From assembly GCF_004912195.1 (NCBI RefSeq), contig NZ_STGW01000007.1:118235-182234 (forward strand): a stretch of 64,000 bases of DNA, in the 5' to 3' direction. Both the position numbers and the translations under genes were made by a program. This DNA is from Nocardioides caeni. Its GTDB lineage: Bacteria; Actinomycetota; Actinomycetes; Propionibacteriales; Nocardioidaceae. Of this stretch, positions 52,206 to 64,000 are shown piece by piece. Position 1 is the stretch's first letter; every line of letters begins with the position of its first letter. Under the pieces are notes generated by a model, which saw only the letters and a program-made list of their open reading frames with translations, ran no database searches and was not told the origin of the DNA.

Positions 52206-54350
52206 GTGGCTGTCCTTTTCAGGCCATTGCTCGCTTTGATGCTGGCCGTTGCGGCCTGGCTGGTGGTCGGCAGCACCCCCGCCGCCGTCGCCGCGCCGAC
52301 GCTGTCGCTGACGCGGCTGACCGCCATCCCCCAGCTCGGCGGTGAGCTGACGCTGCAGGGACGCACCAGCGACCCCGACCTCGCCGGGCTCTCCGTGGAG
52401 GTCTGGGCGGGCAGCGCGGCCGGGTGGCGCCCGACCAACCTCCCGCTGAGAGCCACCGGCGACGGCGGGTTCGACGTCGTCGTACCGCTCGACCGGTCGC
52501 CGCTCGACGTCGGCGGCCACCACCACTACCGCCTGGCGGCGGCGACCTCGGGCGAGCAGCCCGCGGCCACCTCACCCACGCTGAGCGTCTATGTGGTCGG
52601 CGGTCCGACGACGCCGTTCACGAGCGCGCCCTATCCGACCGTGACCGGCATCCCGACCGTCGGCGCCACCCTGCAGGCCGTGCCCGGCACCTGGGCGCCG
52701 ACACCGGCCGGCGTCGGCTTCCGCTGGAACCGGGACGGCGTCTCCACGGGGGTCACCGGGGCGTCGTACCGCCTGACCGCGGCGGACCTCGGCCGCCGGA
52801 TCACCGTGACGGCCGTGGGCTTCCCCAAGGACGGCTCGGGCCAGACCTATCGCGACTCCCGCCCGGGGACGCCGGTCTCCCCCGGCACGTTCACCACCAC
52901 GCCGCCCGAGATCGTCGGCCGCGCCATCGTGGGCGAGCTGCTGCGGGCCGAGGTGTCCGGATGGTCCCCCGCGCCGACCACCCTGGGCTACCAGTGGCTG
53001 CGGGACGGCACCGCGATCGACGGCTCGACCGCGGCCACCCACACCATCGGGCCCGAGGACGCGGGGACCACGCTGTCGGTCGCCGTGCACGCGGAGACCG
53101 TCGGCGTGGCCGCGACCGACCGCACCAGCGCCGGGCTCCCGATCCCGGTGCTGGCCAGTGCCCGCGTGAGCCTGGGCAGCCGGATGACACCCCTGTCGAC
53201 CCAGCCCTGGACCTCCGCCGACCTGACCTGGCGCATCGGGCTCACCAGCCCGGCCTGGTCGGCGACGACCCGCACCCGGTGGGACGCGCCCGGCGCCTTC
53301 ACCCACTCCCAGGTCCCCCAGCCGCTGTTCACCCTCGCCAGCACGATGTTCGGGGTCGACTGGGCGCGGGCGGCCAACGGCGCGGAGTATCCCGGCACCA
53401 ACCCGTCGGTGAAGAACGCCGATGTCTCCTTCCGGGTGACCGGCCGGCGCTTCGCGATCGCCTACCAGGGCACCCGGGCGATGGATGCGATGGTCTGGAT
53501 CGACGGTCGCCCGGTCACCGGCACACCGATCCCGACCCAGAGCCCGACGGAGACCGGTCACGCCCTCAACTGGATCACGGTCGAGCTCCCCGCCCGCCGC
53601 ACGGTGGGCGTGCGGTTCGCCGGCCCGCGCAGCTTCGTGGGCGTCGACGCGCCGGCCGCCGACGACGTGGTCGTCACCGCCGCGGCGCCAGAGCACACGG
53701 TCGGCGTCCTGTCGGACTCCTTCTTCGAGACCTGCGCCGAGGCCCTGTGCATGAGCCGGTCCGCCGCGGTCACGCTCGGGAGCCTGACCGGGTGGGGGGT
53801 CTGGAACTTCTCCGAGTCGGGGACCGGCTTCCTCAACGCCGCGTCGAGCCAGGCCTTCGGCCCGTACCAGTCCGGCGTCTTCGGATCCCCCCGGCGGCTC
53901 GCCGCGATCAGCCAGGCGCCGATCGACCTGCTGGTCGTCAGCGGATCGATGAACGACGTCGTAGCGGCGAACTACTCCGTGGCGGGGCACCGCGCGGCGG
54001 TCACCACCTTCCTCACCGAGCTCGCCGCCCTGCGCCCTGACCTGCCGGTCGTGCTCGTCGGGATCGAGCCGATGGGAGTGCTCAAGGCGCAGGTCTGGGA
54101 CGACCGCGCCCGGGCGCTGACCGCGAATCTCGCCGCCATGGTCGGTCGCCACCCCAACGTGGTCGGCTTCATCGACCCCTACACCGACCGGTGGCTCACC
54201 GGCACCGGATCGATCGCCAGCCCCCAGGGCGACGGCAACCAGGACCGCTACATCGGCGTCGACGGAGCCCACCCCAGCGTCGCCGGAGTGGCCTACTACG
54301 TCGGCCGGATCGTCGAGGAGATGAGGACGCTGCGGGTCCCGGCACCGTGA
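52206..54350 (+). CDS. Large secreted SGNH/GDSL hydrolase with Ig-like repeats
   Basis: A 714-residue secreted protein. A signal peptide (about 1-30) precedes a first beta domain, then two copies of an actinobacterial Ig-like repeat (about 140-205 and 225-290, each with a GVTGASYRLTAADLG / DGSTAATHTIGPEDAG-like segment). A jelly-roll-like domain and a C-terminal SGNH hydrolase follow: SDSFFE (block I serine, about 502), SGSMND (block III Asn, about 580) and DGAHPSVAG (block V, about 688). GTG at 52206 gives a normal signal peptide and has GGAG upstream. Polysaccharide de-acetylation or cell-envelope esterase activity is likely. Confidence 0.82.
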   Translation: MAVLFRPLLALMLAVAAWLVVGSTPAAVAAPTLSLTRLTAIPQLGGELTLQGRTSDPDLAGLSVEVWAGSAAGWRPTNLPLRATGDGGFDVVVPLDRSPLDVGGHHHYRLAAATSGEQPAATSPTLSVYVVGGPTTPFTSAPYPTVTGIPTVGATLQAVPGTWAPTPAGVGFRWNRDGVSTGVTGASYRLTAADLGRRITVTAVGFPKDGSGQTYRDSRPGTPVSPGTFTTTPPEIVGRAIVGELLRAEVSGWSPAPTTLGYQWLRDGTAIDGSTAATHTIGPEDAGTTLSVAVHAETVGVAATDRTSAGLPIPVLASARVSLGSRMTPLSTQPWTSADLTWRIGLTSPAWSATTRTRWDAPGAFTHSQVPQPLFTLASTMFGVDWARAANGAEYPGTNPSVKNADVSFRVTGRRFAIAYQGTRAMDAMVWIDGRPVTGTPIPTQSPTETGHALNWITVELPARRTVGVRFAGPRSFVGVDAPAADDVVVTAAAPEHTVGVLSDSFFETCAEALCMSRSAAVTLGSLTGWGVWNFSESGTGFLNAASSQAFGPYQSGVFGSPRRLAAISQAPIDLLVVSGSMNDVVAANYSVAGHRAAVTTFLTELAALRPDLPVVLVGIEPMGVLKAQVWDDRARALTANLAAMVGRHPNVVGFIDPYTDRWLTGTGSIASPQGDGNQDRYIGVDGAHPSVAGVAYYVGRIVEEMRTLRVPAP

Positions 54351-54387
54351 TCGGTGCCGGTGTCCGCGCGGGTCCGCGGCTGAGCGC

Positions 54388-55671
54388 TCACCAGTGCTCG
54401 AGCGAGGCGGACATGATCACGGCGATGTCGTCGCCGGTGACCGCCTTGGGTGCGGTGGCCAGCAGCCGCTGCTGCTGCAGTGCACCCTCCACCAGGTCGT
54501 CGACGTCCGCGGCGCCGTAGCCCACGGCAGCGAGACCGTTGGGGATGCCGATGTCCTGCATGAGCCGCGCCAGCACGTCCGGGAGTACGTCGCCTCCGGA
54601 CCCCTGCGCGGCAGGGTCCAGCAGCCGGGCGGCCCGCAGGTGCCGCTCGGGCGCGGCGTCGAAGGTGAACCGGAAGGCCTCGGGCGCAGTGAGCGAGACC
54701 GCCATCCCGTGCGGCACCATCGCCTCGTCCTGGGGATAGCCGGCGGGCCGGAAGTCACGCACCCGCCCGGCGATCGGATAGGCGTTGGCGTGCGGGATGT
54801 GGACCCCGGCATTGCCGAAGCCGAGACCGGCGAAGGTCGCCGCCAGCGCCATCCGGTCGGCCGCCTCGGCGCCGCCCGGGTCCCCAGGCTCGCGGTTCAC
54901 GGCCTCGCGGAAGGACTCGGCGAGCAGACCCAGGGCCCGCTCCGACCACAGGTCCGCGATCGGGTTGGAGCCGCAGTAGGGCACCCGCTGCTCCGCGGTC
55001 TTCGCGGGGAACTCCCCGAACCAGCGGGCGGTGTAGCTCTCCAGGGCGTGGCAGAGGATGTCCATGCCCGCGGCTGCGGTGACGCCTGCGGGCTGGGTCG
55101 CCGACAGTGCGGGGTCGACGACCGCCAGCCGCGGACGCAGCGCCGCGTGGCTGATCCCGGTCTTCACCTTGAGCGAGAGCACGTCCATCACGCAGATGGT
55201 CGTGGACTCACTGCCCGTGCCGGTCGTCGTCGGGACGGCGACCAGCGGCAGCACCGGCTGCTCGGGCGCGCGCGCCTTGCCCACCGGCGCGTTGACGTAG
55301 TCCATCAGCTCGCCCGGGTTGGTCACGAGCAGCGCGACCGCCTTGGCGGTGTCGATGGCCGAGCCGCCGCCGACGGCCACCACCGCGTCGAAGGGTCCCT
55401 CCCAGCGCGCGAACTCCACCGCCTCGACCAGCGAGACGTCCGTCGGCTCGACGTGGGTGCCGTCATAGACCAGGACCTCGATGCCGTGGCCGCGCAGGCT
55501 CGCGGCAACGGTCTCGGCGTGCCCGGCGGCCGCCACGCCGGGATCGGTGACGACCAGCGCACGGCGCGCACCCCAGCCGCGGACGTCGTACCCGACCTCG
55601 TGGGCGGCGCCGCGGCCGAACTTGAGGGCGGGCGCGGCGTAGGTGAAGACGGTCTCGGAGGGGGTGGTCAC
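54388..55671 (-). CDS. Iron-containing alcohol dehydrogenase, HOT type
   Basis: A 427-residue group III alcohol dehydrogenase resembling hydroxyacid-oxoacid transhydrogenase (ADHFE1). The NAD site has VAVGGGSAIDTAKAVALL (about 98-115) and VPTTTGTGSESTT (about 145-157). Metal ligands lie in MDILCHALESYTA (about 204-216) and VHIPHANAYPI (about 288-298). HOT enzymes interconvert 4-hydroxybutyrate and 2-oxoglutarate. The GTG start overlaps the stop of the NUDIX gene as GTGA, so they are co-translated. Confidence 0.87.
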   Translation of the reverse strand: MTTPSETVFTYAAPALKFGRGAAHEVGYDVRGWGARRALVVTDPGVAAAGHAETVAASLRGHGIEVLVYDGTHVEPTDVSLVEAVEFARWEGPFDAVVAVGGGSAIDTAKAVALLVTNPGELMDYVNAPVGKARAPEQPVLPLVAVPTTTGTGSESTTICVMDVLSLKVKTGISHAALRPRLAVVDPALSATQPAGVTAAAGMDILCHALESYTARWFGEFPAKTAEQRVPYCGSNPIADLWSERALGLLAESFREAVNREPGDPGGAEAADRMALAATFAGLGFGNAGVHIPHANAYPIAGRVRDFRPAGYPQDEAMVPHGMAVSLTAPEAFRFTFDAAPERHLRAARLLDPAAQGSGGDVLPDVLARLMQDIGIPNGLAAVGYGAADVDDLVEGALQQQRLLATAPKAVTGDDIAVIMSASLEHW

Positions 55672-56552
55672 CCAGCCACGTTATCGCCGGCGAGCTCGAT
55701 CGCGGCGCGCACCGACCCGTAGACCTTGAGCTTGCCTGCGGCGACGTCGGCCAGCGGCACCCAGGCGACGGCGTCGGTCGTGCCGCCGGTCTCGACGACC
55801 CGCGGCTCGCCCGCCTCGACGTCAGCGCGATAGACGATGCCGATCGCGTGGAAGTCCTCCGCGCGCCCGTTGGGCGCCGTGCCGGTGAAGTGGTGGTCGA
55901 GCACCGCCAGCAGGTCGGCGGCCTCGCCCTGCAGGCCGCACTCCTCCCACAGCTCGCGTCGCACCGTGTCGACCGGCGACTCGCCGTGGTCGATCCCGCC
56001 GCCGGGCAGGTGCCAGGTGCCGGGGTCGGGCGCGAGGTCCGAGGTGCGGGTCAGCAGGATCGCGTCGTCGCGGACGACATAGGCATACGCGGCAGCGCGC
56101 TGACGCTGCCGGATGCGGTAGGACGCCAGCGCCTCGGTCACGAGGGACACCGTCGGCACGGTGCCGTCCAGCACCTCCGCGATCGGCTTCCAGGCAGCCT
56201 CGGCGGTCGAGCCGTCGATCTCGACCACCTGTGGCTCCGGCGAGTCGGCCGGCACCCAGCCCTCGTAGACGATGCGGACCGAGTGCGCATCGACCTTGCG
56301 GCCACGCCGCCACGAGTCGGCGACGTGCAGGGAGTGGACGTGGGCGGTGTCGTCCACCGTCGCGCTGAGTCCCGTCTCCTCGTGGATCTCGCGGATGACC
56401 GCGTCGATCGGGTCCTCACCGTGGTCGACGCCGCCACCGGGCAGCGACCACAGCTCGCGCTTGGTCACCCGCTCGCTGAGTCGCGACAGGAGGATCTGGT
56501 CGCCGCGGACGATGACGGCGTACGCCGCCAGTCGCTGCACCCGCTGCCCCAT
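55668..56552 (-). CDS. Tandem NUDIX hydrolase
   Basis: A 294-residue protein with two complete NUDIX domains. The first box is at 39-61 (GGGVDHGEDPIDAVIREI, then HEETGL) and the second at 184-207 (GGGIDHGESPVDTVRREL, then WEECGL). Both keep the REXXEE glutamates, so both sites may be active. They are about as different as paralogues that diverged long ago. Substrates are unknown; the LPGGGIDHGE form is common in nucleotide-sugar or oxidised-dNTP pyrophosphatases. ATG at 56550-56552 is preceded by AGGAG. The next gene downstream overlaps it. Confidence 0.87.
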   Translation of the reverse strand: MGQRVQRLAAYAVIVRGDQILLSRLSERVTKRELWSLPGGGVDHGEDPIDAVIREIHEETGLSATVDDTAHVHSLHVADSWRRGRKVDAHSVRIVYEGWVPADSPEPQVVEIDGSTAEAAWKPIAEVLDGTVPTVSLVTEALASYRIRQRQRAAAYAYVVRDDAILLTRTSDLAPDPGTWHLPGGGIDHGESPVDTVRRELWEECGLQGEAADLLAVLDHHFTGTAPNGRAEDFHAIGIVYRADVEAGEPRVVETGGTTDAVAWVPLADVAAGKLKVYGSVRAAIELAGDNVAG

Positions 56553-56602
56553 CACCGTCTCCTGTTCGTCGTCCTCCACCCTAGTGGTGGGCGCAGTCCG
56601 GG

Positions 56603-57877
56603 TCAGGAGAAGGGCGGCCGGGCGTCCCGGGCGAGTGAGCGCCGGCCGGCCCAGCGCCAGATGCGGGCGGACCGGTCCCGGTCCTCGTCGGTGACCAGGT
56701 TGCCCATCCAGCGCAGCGCCAGCGTCATGAGCAGGTCCGAGCGCATGCCGACGGGGCCCAGCGCGGGCAGCAGCCGGGGGACGGTCACGAGACCGGCGAG
56801 GCGCCGTGCGATGGAGAACGCCTCGCCGTACTCCGCGCGCAGGAGGGCGGGCCACACGACGGCCAGGTCCGCGTCCGGCGTCCCGACGAGCAGCTCAGCG
56901 ACGACGCGGCCGGTCTCGAGCCCGTAGTCGATGCCCTCGCCGTTGAGCGGGTTGACGCAGCCGGCGGCGTCACCGATGAGGGCCCAGTTGCGGCCGGCGA
57001 CGTGCGACACCGCACCGCCCATCGGCAGCAGCGCGGATGTCGGCATCCGCAGCTCGGTGCCGAGGCCGAACTCCTCGCGGAGGCGGTCGGCATAGAGCGC
57101 CATGAGCGGCTTGATCGCGACGTCGGCGGGACGCTTGGCGGTCGCGAGGGTGCCGGCGCCCAGGTTGACCTCGCCGCTCTCCTTGCCGAGGGGGAAGATC
57201 CAGCCATAGCCGGAGAGGATCTCGTCCTGCTCGCCGCGCAGCTCGAGGTGGGAGCTGATCCACGGGTCGTCGGCGCGCGTTGACGTGACATAGGTGCGTC
57301 CCGCGACGCCATAGACGGTGTCGCGGTGCCACTCGCGGCCCAGCACCTTCCCCAGCGGTGAGCGGACGCCGTCGGCGACGATCAGGCGCCGGCAGGCGAT
57401 CTCGAACGTGTTCTCGGTGGTTGAGGTGCGAGCTTGCGAGCCTCGAAACCTGACCTTCTCGACCCGGTCCCCGGACATGCGTACGTCGACCGCGCGGGCA
57501 TCCTCCAGGCCCACCGCACCGGCCTTGAGGGCCGTGGTGCGCAGGTGGTCGTCGAGCTCCGTCCGCGACACCGCGCTACCCCAGTCGGGGAGGTGGCCGC
57601 CCGGCCACGGCAGGTGCAGCGTCTGGCCGAATCCGTGGGCACGCAGGCCCTGGTTGACCGTGTGGGCGCGCAGCCAGTCGCGCAGGCCCAGCTTCTCGAG
57701 CTCGTGGATCGCCCGCGGCGTGAGGCCGTCGCCGCAGGTCTTGTCGCGGGGGAAGACGGCCGCGTCGGCCAGCATCACGTCGACGCCTGCGCGGGCCAGC
57801 CAGGTGGCAGCCGCCGAGCCCGCGGGGCCGGCGCCGACGACAAGGACATCGGTGCTCAGTGCGGCGTCTCCAGTCAC
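56603..57877 (-). CDS. Geranylgeranyl reductase-family FAD oxidoreductase
   Basis: A 424-residue flavoprotein. The FAD GAGPAGSAAATWLARAG site is at about 15-31, TCGDGLTPRAI at about 47-57 and GDAAGCVNPLNGEGI at about 315-329, all typical of geranylgeranyl / digeranylgeranylglycerophospholipid / MenJ-type reductases that saturate isoprenoid chains. No quinone genes are adjacent, so the substrate is open. Residues about 143-153 (RFRGSQARTST) are encoded by a 32-bp interspersed palindrome and look inserted. The GTG at 57875-57877 is six bases after GACAAT. Confidence 0.85.
   Translation of the reverse strand: MTGDAALSTDVLVVGAGPAGSAAATWLARAGVDVMLADAAVFPRDKTCGDGLTPRAIHELEKLGLRDWLRAHTVNQGLRAHGFGQTLHLPWPGGHLPDWGSAVSRTELDDHLRTTALKAGAVGLEDARAVDVRMSGDRVEKVRFRGSQARTSTTENTFEIACRRLIVADGVRSPLGKVLGREWHRDTVYGVAGRTYVTSTRADDPWISSHLELRGEQDEILSGYGWIFPLGKESGEVNLGAGTLATAKRPADVAIKPLMALYADRLREEFGLGTELRMPTSALLPMGGAVSHVAGRNWALIGDAAGCVNPLNGEGIDYGLETGRVVAELLVGTPDADLAVVWPALLRAEYGEAFSIARRLAGLVTVPRLLPALGPVGMRSDLLMTLALRWMGNLVTDEDRDRSARIWRWAGRRSLARDARPPFS
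57419..57450. repeat. 32-bp interspersed palindrome inside coding gene
   Basis: GGTTGAGGTGCGAG at one end and CTTGCGAGCCTCGAAACC at the other form an imperfect palindrome, nearly identical to 63007-63038 between rpoB and rpoC. Here it lies within the geranylgeranyl reductase coding sequence and is translated in frame. Confidence 0.8.
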
Positions 57878-57883
57878 CCTCCG

Positions 57884-57889
57884 ATTGTC
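57884..57889 (-). promoter_or_regulatory. -10 hexamer of leaderless reductase gene
   Basis: GACAAT on the minus strand, six bases, then GTG at 57877. Confidence 0.45.
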
Positions 57890-57927
57890 GCAGCAGGGTC
57901 ACCCGCCTCGGCCGTGAGGCTGCCGCT

Positions 57928-58091
57928 AGTGGTCATCTCCGGAAGTTGTTCGGGGGTGGCCCGTACGCCGAGTGCGTGCATCGCAAGGCGCAGCCGCGAA
58001 GCCATACCGGGTCGTCTCGCGAGCGGCGGCAACGCCGCGAGGTGCGTGCTCGGGGTGCGGGACACCCGGAGAACTTCCGGAGATGACCACT
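57928..58091. repeat. 164-bp near-palindromic element
   Basis: AGTGGTCATCTCCGGAAGTT (57928-57947) and its perfect complement (58072-58091) are 20-bp terminal inverted repeats. The interior continues as an imperfect palindrome (for example GGGGGTGGCCCG against GTCCCGCACCCCG). It lies between the divergent reductase and enoyl-CoA hydratase genes and has MITE-like shape; no target duplication or transposase is visible. Confidence 0.8.
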
Positions 58092-58120
58092 TGGGACGGA
58101 GGGCGGGACGGCACCTGCCG

Positions 58121-58134
58121 CTGGAGCGCTCCAG
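58121..58134. promoter_or_regulatory. CTGGAGCGCTCCAG palindromic operator
   Basis: A perfect 14-bp palindrome of the LacI-family type, 43 bp before the enoyl-CoA hydratase ATG. The regulator is unknown. Confidence 0.45.
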
Positions 58135-58176
58135 GCGCCATGATGTCGGCCACACCCGACCCACCGTGGAGGACCC

Positions 58177-58941
58177 ATGCCCGAAGACGTCATCGTCGAC
58201 ATCGCCGACGGCATCTGCCAGATCACCATCAACCGTCCCGACGCCCGCAACGCGGTCAACCGGTCCGTCACGCTCGGCATCGCCGAGGCCGTCGACGAGC
58301 TCGACGCCCGCGACGACCTCTCGGTCGGCATCCTCGCGGGAGCCGGCGGGACGTTCTGCGCCGGCATGGACCTCAAGGCGTTCCTCGCCGGCGAGGACGT
58401 CACGGTGCCCGGCCGCGGACTGGCCGGCATCTGCGAGCGGCCGCCGCGCAAGCCGCTGATCGCGGCGGTGGAGGGCTGGGCGCTGGCGGGCGGCTGCGAG
58501 ATCGTGCTCGCCTGCGACATGGTCGTGGCAGCCCGCGACGCCCGTTTCGGCATCCCCGAGGTCAAGCGTGGTCTGGTCGCCGGCGCGGGTGGCCTGCTCC
58601 GGCTCCCACGGCGCATCCCGCCCAACATCGCCAACGAGCTGGCCCTGACCGGCGACCCGCTGGACGCCTCCCGCGCCCACGAGCTCGGACTGGTCAACCA
58701 CCTCACCGAGCCCGGCGAGGCCCTCACGGGCGCCCGCGACCTCGCCCTGCGACTCACCCGCAACGGGCCGTTGGCCATGACCGCGACCAAGCAGATCCTC
58801 GCCGAGTCCCCCGACTGGCCCATGGCCGAGGCCTTCGAGCGGCAGATGCCGATCATGCTGCCGGTGTTCACCAGCGAGGACGCCCGCGAGGGCGCCCAGG
58901 CCTTCACCGAGAAGCGGGACCCGGTCTGGAGGAACCGCTGA
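58177..58941 (+). CDS. Enoyl-CoA hydratase/isomerase (crotonase)
   Basis: A 254-residue crotonase. The oxyanion-hole segments are AGAGGTFCAGMDLKAF (about 53-68) and GWALAGGCEIVLACD (about 100-114), and the catalytic glutamate region is FGIPEVKRGLVAGAGGL (about 124-140). In typical crotonases the acid/base glutamates correspond to the E in PE(V) and another in KRGL. It hydrates 2-enoyl-CoA in beta-oxidation or a catabolic side-branch. ATG at 58177 is preceded by GGAGG. Confidence 0.87.
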   Translation: MPEDVIVDIADGICQITINRPDARNAVNRSVTLGIAEAVDELDARDDLSVGILAGAGGTFCAGMDLKAFLAGEDVTVPGRGLAGICERPPRKPLIAAVEGWALAGGCEIVLACDMVVAARDARFGIPEVKRGLVAGAGGLLRLPRRIPPNIANELALTGDPLDASRAHELGLVNHLTEPGEALTGARDLALRLTRNGPLAMTATKQILAESPDWPMAEAFERQMPIMLPVFTSEDAREGAQAFTEKRDPVWRNR

Positions 58942-59009
58942 GGGGCCACACCTGGACGTACGTCGAGCAGCGGCCACCGTCGTTTCTCGGCCGCACGGAT
59001 CTCGATACG

Positions 59010-59048
59010 CCGAAGGCCCCGCAGAGCAAGCTCTGCGGGGGCCTTCGG
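59010..59048. terminator. Bidirectional terminator of rpoC and enoyl-CoA hydratase
   Basis: CCGAAGGCCCCGCAGAGC and GCTCTGCGGGGGCCTTCGG form an 18-bp stem with one bulged G around AA. Its flanks (CTCGATACG / CTACTCGATC) extend the symmetry and match the CTCGATACGC...CTACTCGATC repeats I associate with Nocardioides. Confidence 0.7.
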
Positions 59049-59068
59049 CTACTCGATCTGGCTCTTAC

Positions 59069-59086
59069 ACCAGAACTTCGCTGCGC

Positions 59087-59097
<11 letters not shown>
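59069..59097 (-). terminator. Second hairpin across rpoC stop
   Basis: ACCAGAAC (59069-59076) and GTTCTGGT (59090-59097) form a perfect 8-bp stem around the rpoC stop codon (59087-59089). It is AT-rich for this genome and may stall or protect the 3' end, adding to the hairpin at 59010. Confidence 0.5.
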
Positions 59098-62944
<3,847 letters not shown>

Positions 62945-63006
62945 GGGGCTGTGAGTCCTTCGTTAGTTCTGTGAAGAGTGAGACTGGGGACTGACGGTGC
63001 CCCGGC

Positions 63007-63038
63007 GGTTGAGGTGCGAGCTCGCGAGCCTCGAAACC
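63007..63038. repeat. Palindromic repeat between rpoB and rpoC
   Basis: GGTTGAGGTGCGAGCTCG to CCTCGAAACC, 32 bp, flanked by CCCCGG (63000-63005) and CCGGGG (63040-63045) which extend the symmetry to 46 bp. It would fold as a strong hairpin in the rpoBC transcript. Confidence 0.8.
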
Positions 63039-63053
63039 ACCGGGGCGATCCGG

Positions 63054-64000
63054 TCAGACTTCTTCGACCGAGCTGGGCTCGCGACGGGACAGGTCGATGC
63101 CGAGCTCCTCGGCGGCGCGGAACACGTCCTCCTCCGCATCCTTCAGCTGGATGGCGCTGCCGTCCTGCGACAGCACCTCCACGTTGAGGCAGAGCGACTG
63201 CATCTCCTTGACGAGGACCTTGAACGACTCCGGGATGCCCGAGTCGGGGATGTTCTCGCCCTTGACGATGGCCTCATAGACCTTCACCCGGCCGGGGACG
63301 TCGTCCGACTTGATCGTCAGGAGCTCCTGGAGGGCGTAGGCGGCACCGTAGGCCTCCATCGCCCACACCTCCATCTCACCGAACCGCTGGCCACCGAACT
63401 GGGCCTTACCGCCCAGCGGCTGCTGCGTGATCATCGAGTAGGGGCCCGTCGAACGCGCGTGGATCTTGTCGTCGACCAGGTGGTGGAGCTTGAGGATGTA
63501 CATGTAACCGACCGACACCGGGTCCTTGAACGGCTCGCCGGAGCGACCGTCGAACAGGCTCGCCTTGCCGGTCTCCTTGACCATCCGGACACCGTCGCGG
63601 TTGGGCAGGGTCTGACCGAGCAGGCCGGTGATCTCGTCCTCGCGGGCACCGTCGAACACCGGGGTCGCGACCTTGGTGTTGGGAGCGGCCTCGTTGACCC
63701 CGATCGAGGTGAGGCGCTGGGCCCACTCCTCGTTCTTGAGGTCGGCGTCGATGTGCCACCCCTGCTTGCCGAGCCATCCGAGGTGCAGCTCGAGGATCTG
63801 GCCGATGTTCATGCGTCGCGGCACACCCAGCGGGTTGAGCACCACGTCGACCGGGGTGCCGTCCTCCATGAACGGCATGTCCTCGACCGGCAGGATCTTG
63901 GCGATGACACCCTTGTTGCCGTGGCGGCCGGCGAGCTTGTCACCGACGGAGATCTTCCGCTTCTGCGCGACATAGACGCGCACCAGCTGGTTGACGCCCG
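63054..64000 (-). CDS. rpoB: RNA polymerase beta subunit, C-terminal part
   Basis: The C-terminal 315 residues of RpoB; the gene continues beyond the window edge. Motifs [39 protein letters not shown] and [18 protein letters not shown] are diagnostic. A short acidic tail ends the protein. Upstream of rpoC in the usual order. Confidence 0.97.
   Translation of the reverse strand, partial: GVNQLVRVYVAQKRKISVGDKLAGRHGNKGVIAKILPVEDMPFMEDGTPVDVVLNPLGVPRRMNIGQILELHLGWLGKQGWHIDADLKNEEWAQRLTSIGVNEAAPNTKVATPVFDGAREDEITGLLGQTLPNRDGVRMVKETGKASLFDGRSGEPFKDPVSVGYMYILKLHHLVDDKIHARSTGPYSMITQQPLGGKAQFGGQRFGEMEVWAMEAYGAAYALQELLTIKSDDVPGRVKVYEAIVKGENIPDSGIPESFKVLVKEMQSLCLNVEVLSQDGSAIQLKDAEEDVFRAAEELGIDLSRREPSSVEEV

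Noticed and set aside
57928..58091. A small gene in the gap before the enoyl-CoA hydratase.
   Set aside because: Frames on both strands here are produced by the palindrome itself and lack a start signal.

Overview
The window is a high-GC actinobacterial chromosome segment, most consistent with Nocardioidaceae (Nocardioides-like). The evidence is a mycothiol gene (mshA), an IdeR-type iron regulator, an F420-dependent LLM-class enzyme, MocR/TetR/LacI regulators typical of Actinobacteria, the rpoB-rpoC order, frequent GTG starts, many leaderless-looking promoters, and interspersed GGTTGAGG...GAAACC palindromes that I associate with this group. I see no rRNA, tRNA, CRISPR array, transposase or prophage.

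Layout. 1-6.3 kb: a tandem 68-bp repeat, a DMT exporter, a Tat-exported PhoD phosphatase, mshA with an overlapping YbjN gene, an SDR and an Asp/Glu-racemase-like enzyme. 6.4-12.7 kb: typA; a 44-aa basic protein translationally coupled to an alanine-dehydrogenase-fold enzyme; an acyl-CoA dehydrogenase plus phosphotransferase pair behind a TetR-type operator; a TetR gene. 12.7-15.6 kb: two divergent MFS exporters. 15.6-22.8 kb: a beta-glucoside uptake island (ABC ATPase, lipoprotein, two permeases, GH1 beta-glucosidase, LacI regulator) with two LacI-type operators in the divergent promoter. 22.8-27.1 kb: LLM oxidoreductase, IdeR, a hotdog-like protein and a GH13 alpha-glucosidase. 27-34 kb: an MFS-MarR operon behind an elaborate leader, and a TetR plus two-subunit ABC exporter operon. 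34-49.6 kb: secreted hydrolase, patatin, a membrane protein with a kinase C-lobe remnant, pdxH, citrate synthase, a secreted peptidase-like protein, a membrane-anchored trypsin-like protease, a MocR/PNPOx pair, serC, an SDR/carboxymuconolactone-decarboxylase pair and topoisomerase IB. 49.6-64 kb: a YVTN-like membrane protein, a methyltransferase, a 27-aa membrane peptide, a large SGNH hydrolase, a HOT-type alcohol dehydrogenase, a tandem NUDIX protein, a geranylgeranyl-reductase-family enzyme, an enoyl-CoA hydratase, rpoC and the 3' part of rpoB.

The most unusual material is non-coding. (i) Arrays of a 20-bp unit (consensus CGAGAAACCTCCGCACCTCG) at an exact 22-bp period occur at three loci, including a mirror-symmetric 3+3 array filling the space between two convergent genes. 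(ii) Upstream of the MFS-MarR operon lies a leader with promoter, strong SD, a 12-codon peptide, an intrinsic terminator, one such array and a MarR-type operator. (iii) Palindromic elements sit in-frame inside two coding genes and between rpoB and rpoC, and a near-palindrome of about 164 bp lies in a divergent promoter region. (iv) About sixteen genes have a -10-like hexamer 6-8 nt before the start codon, implying leaderless mRNAs.
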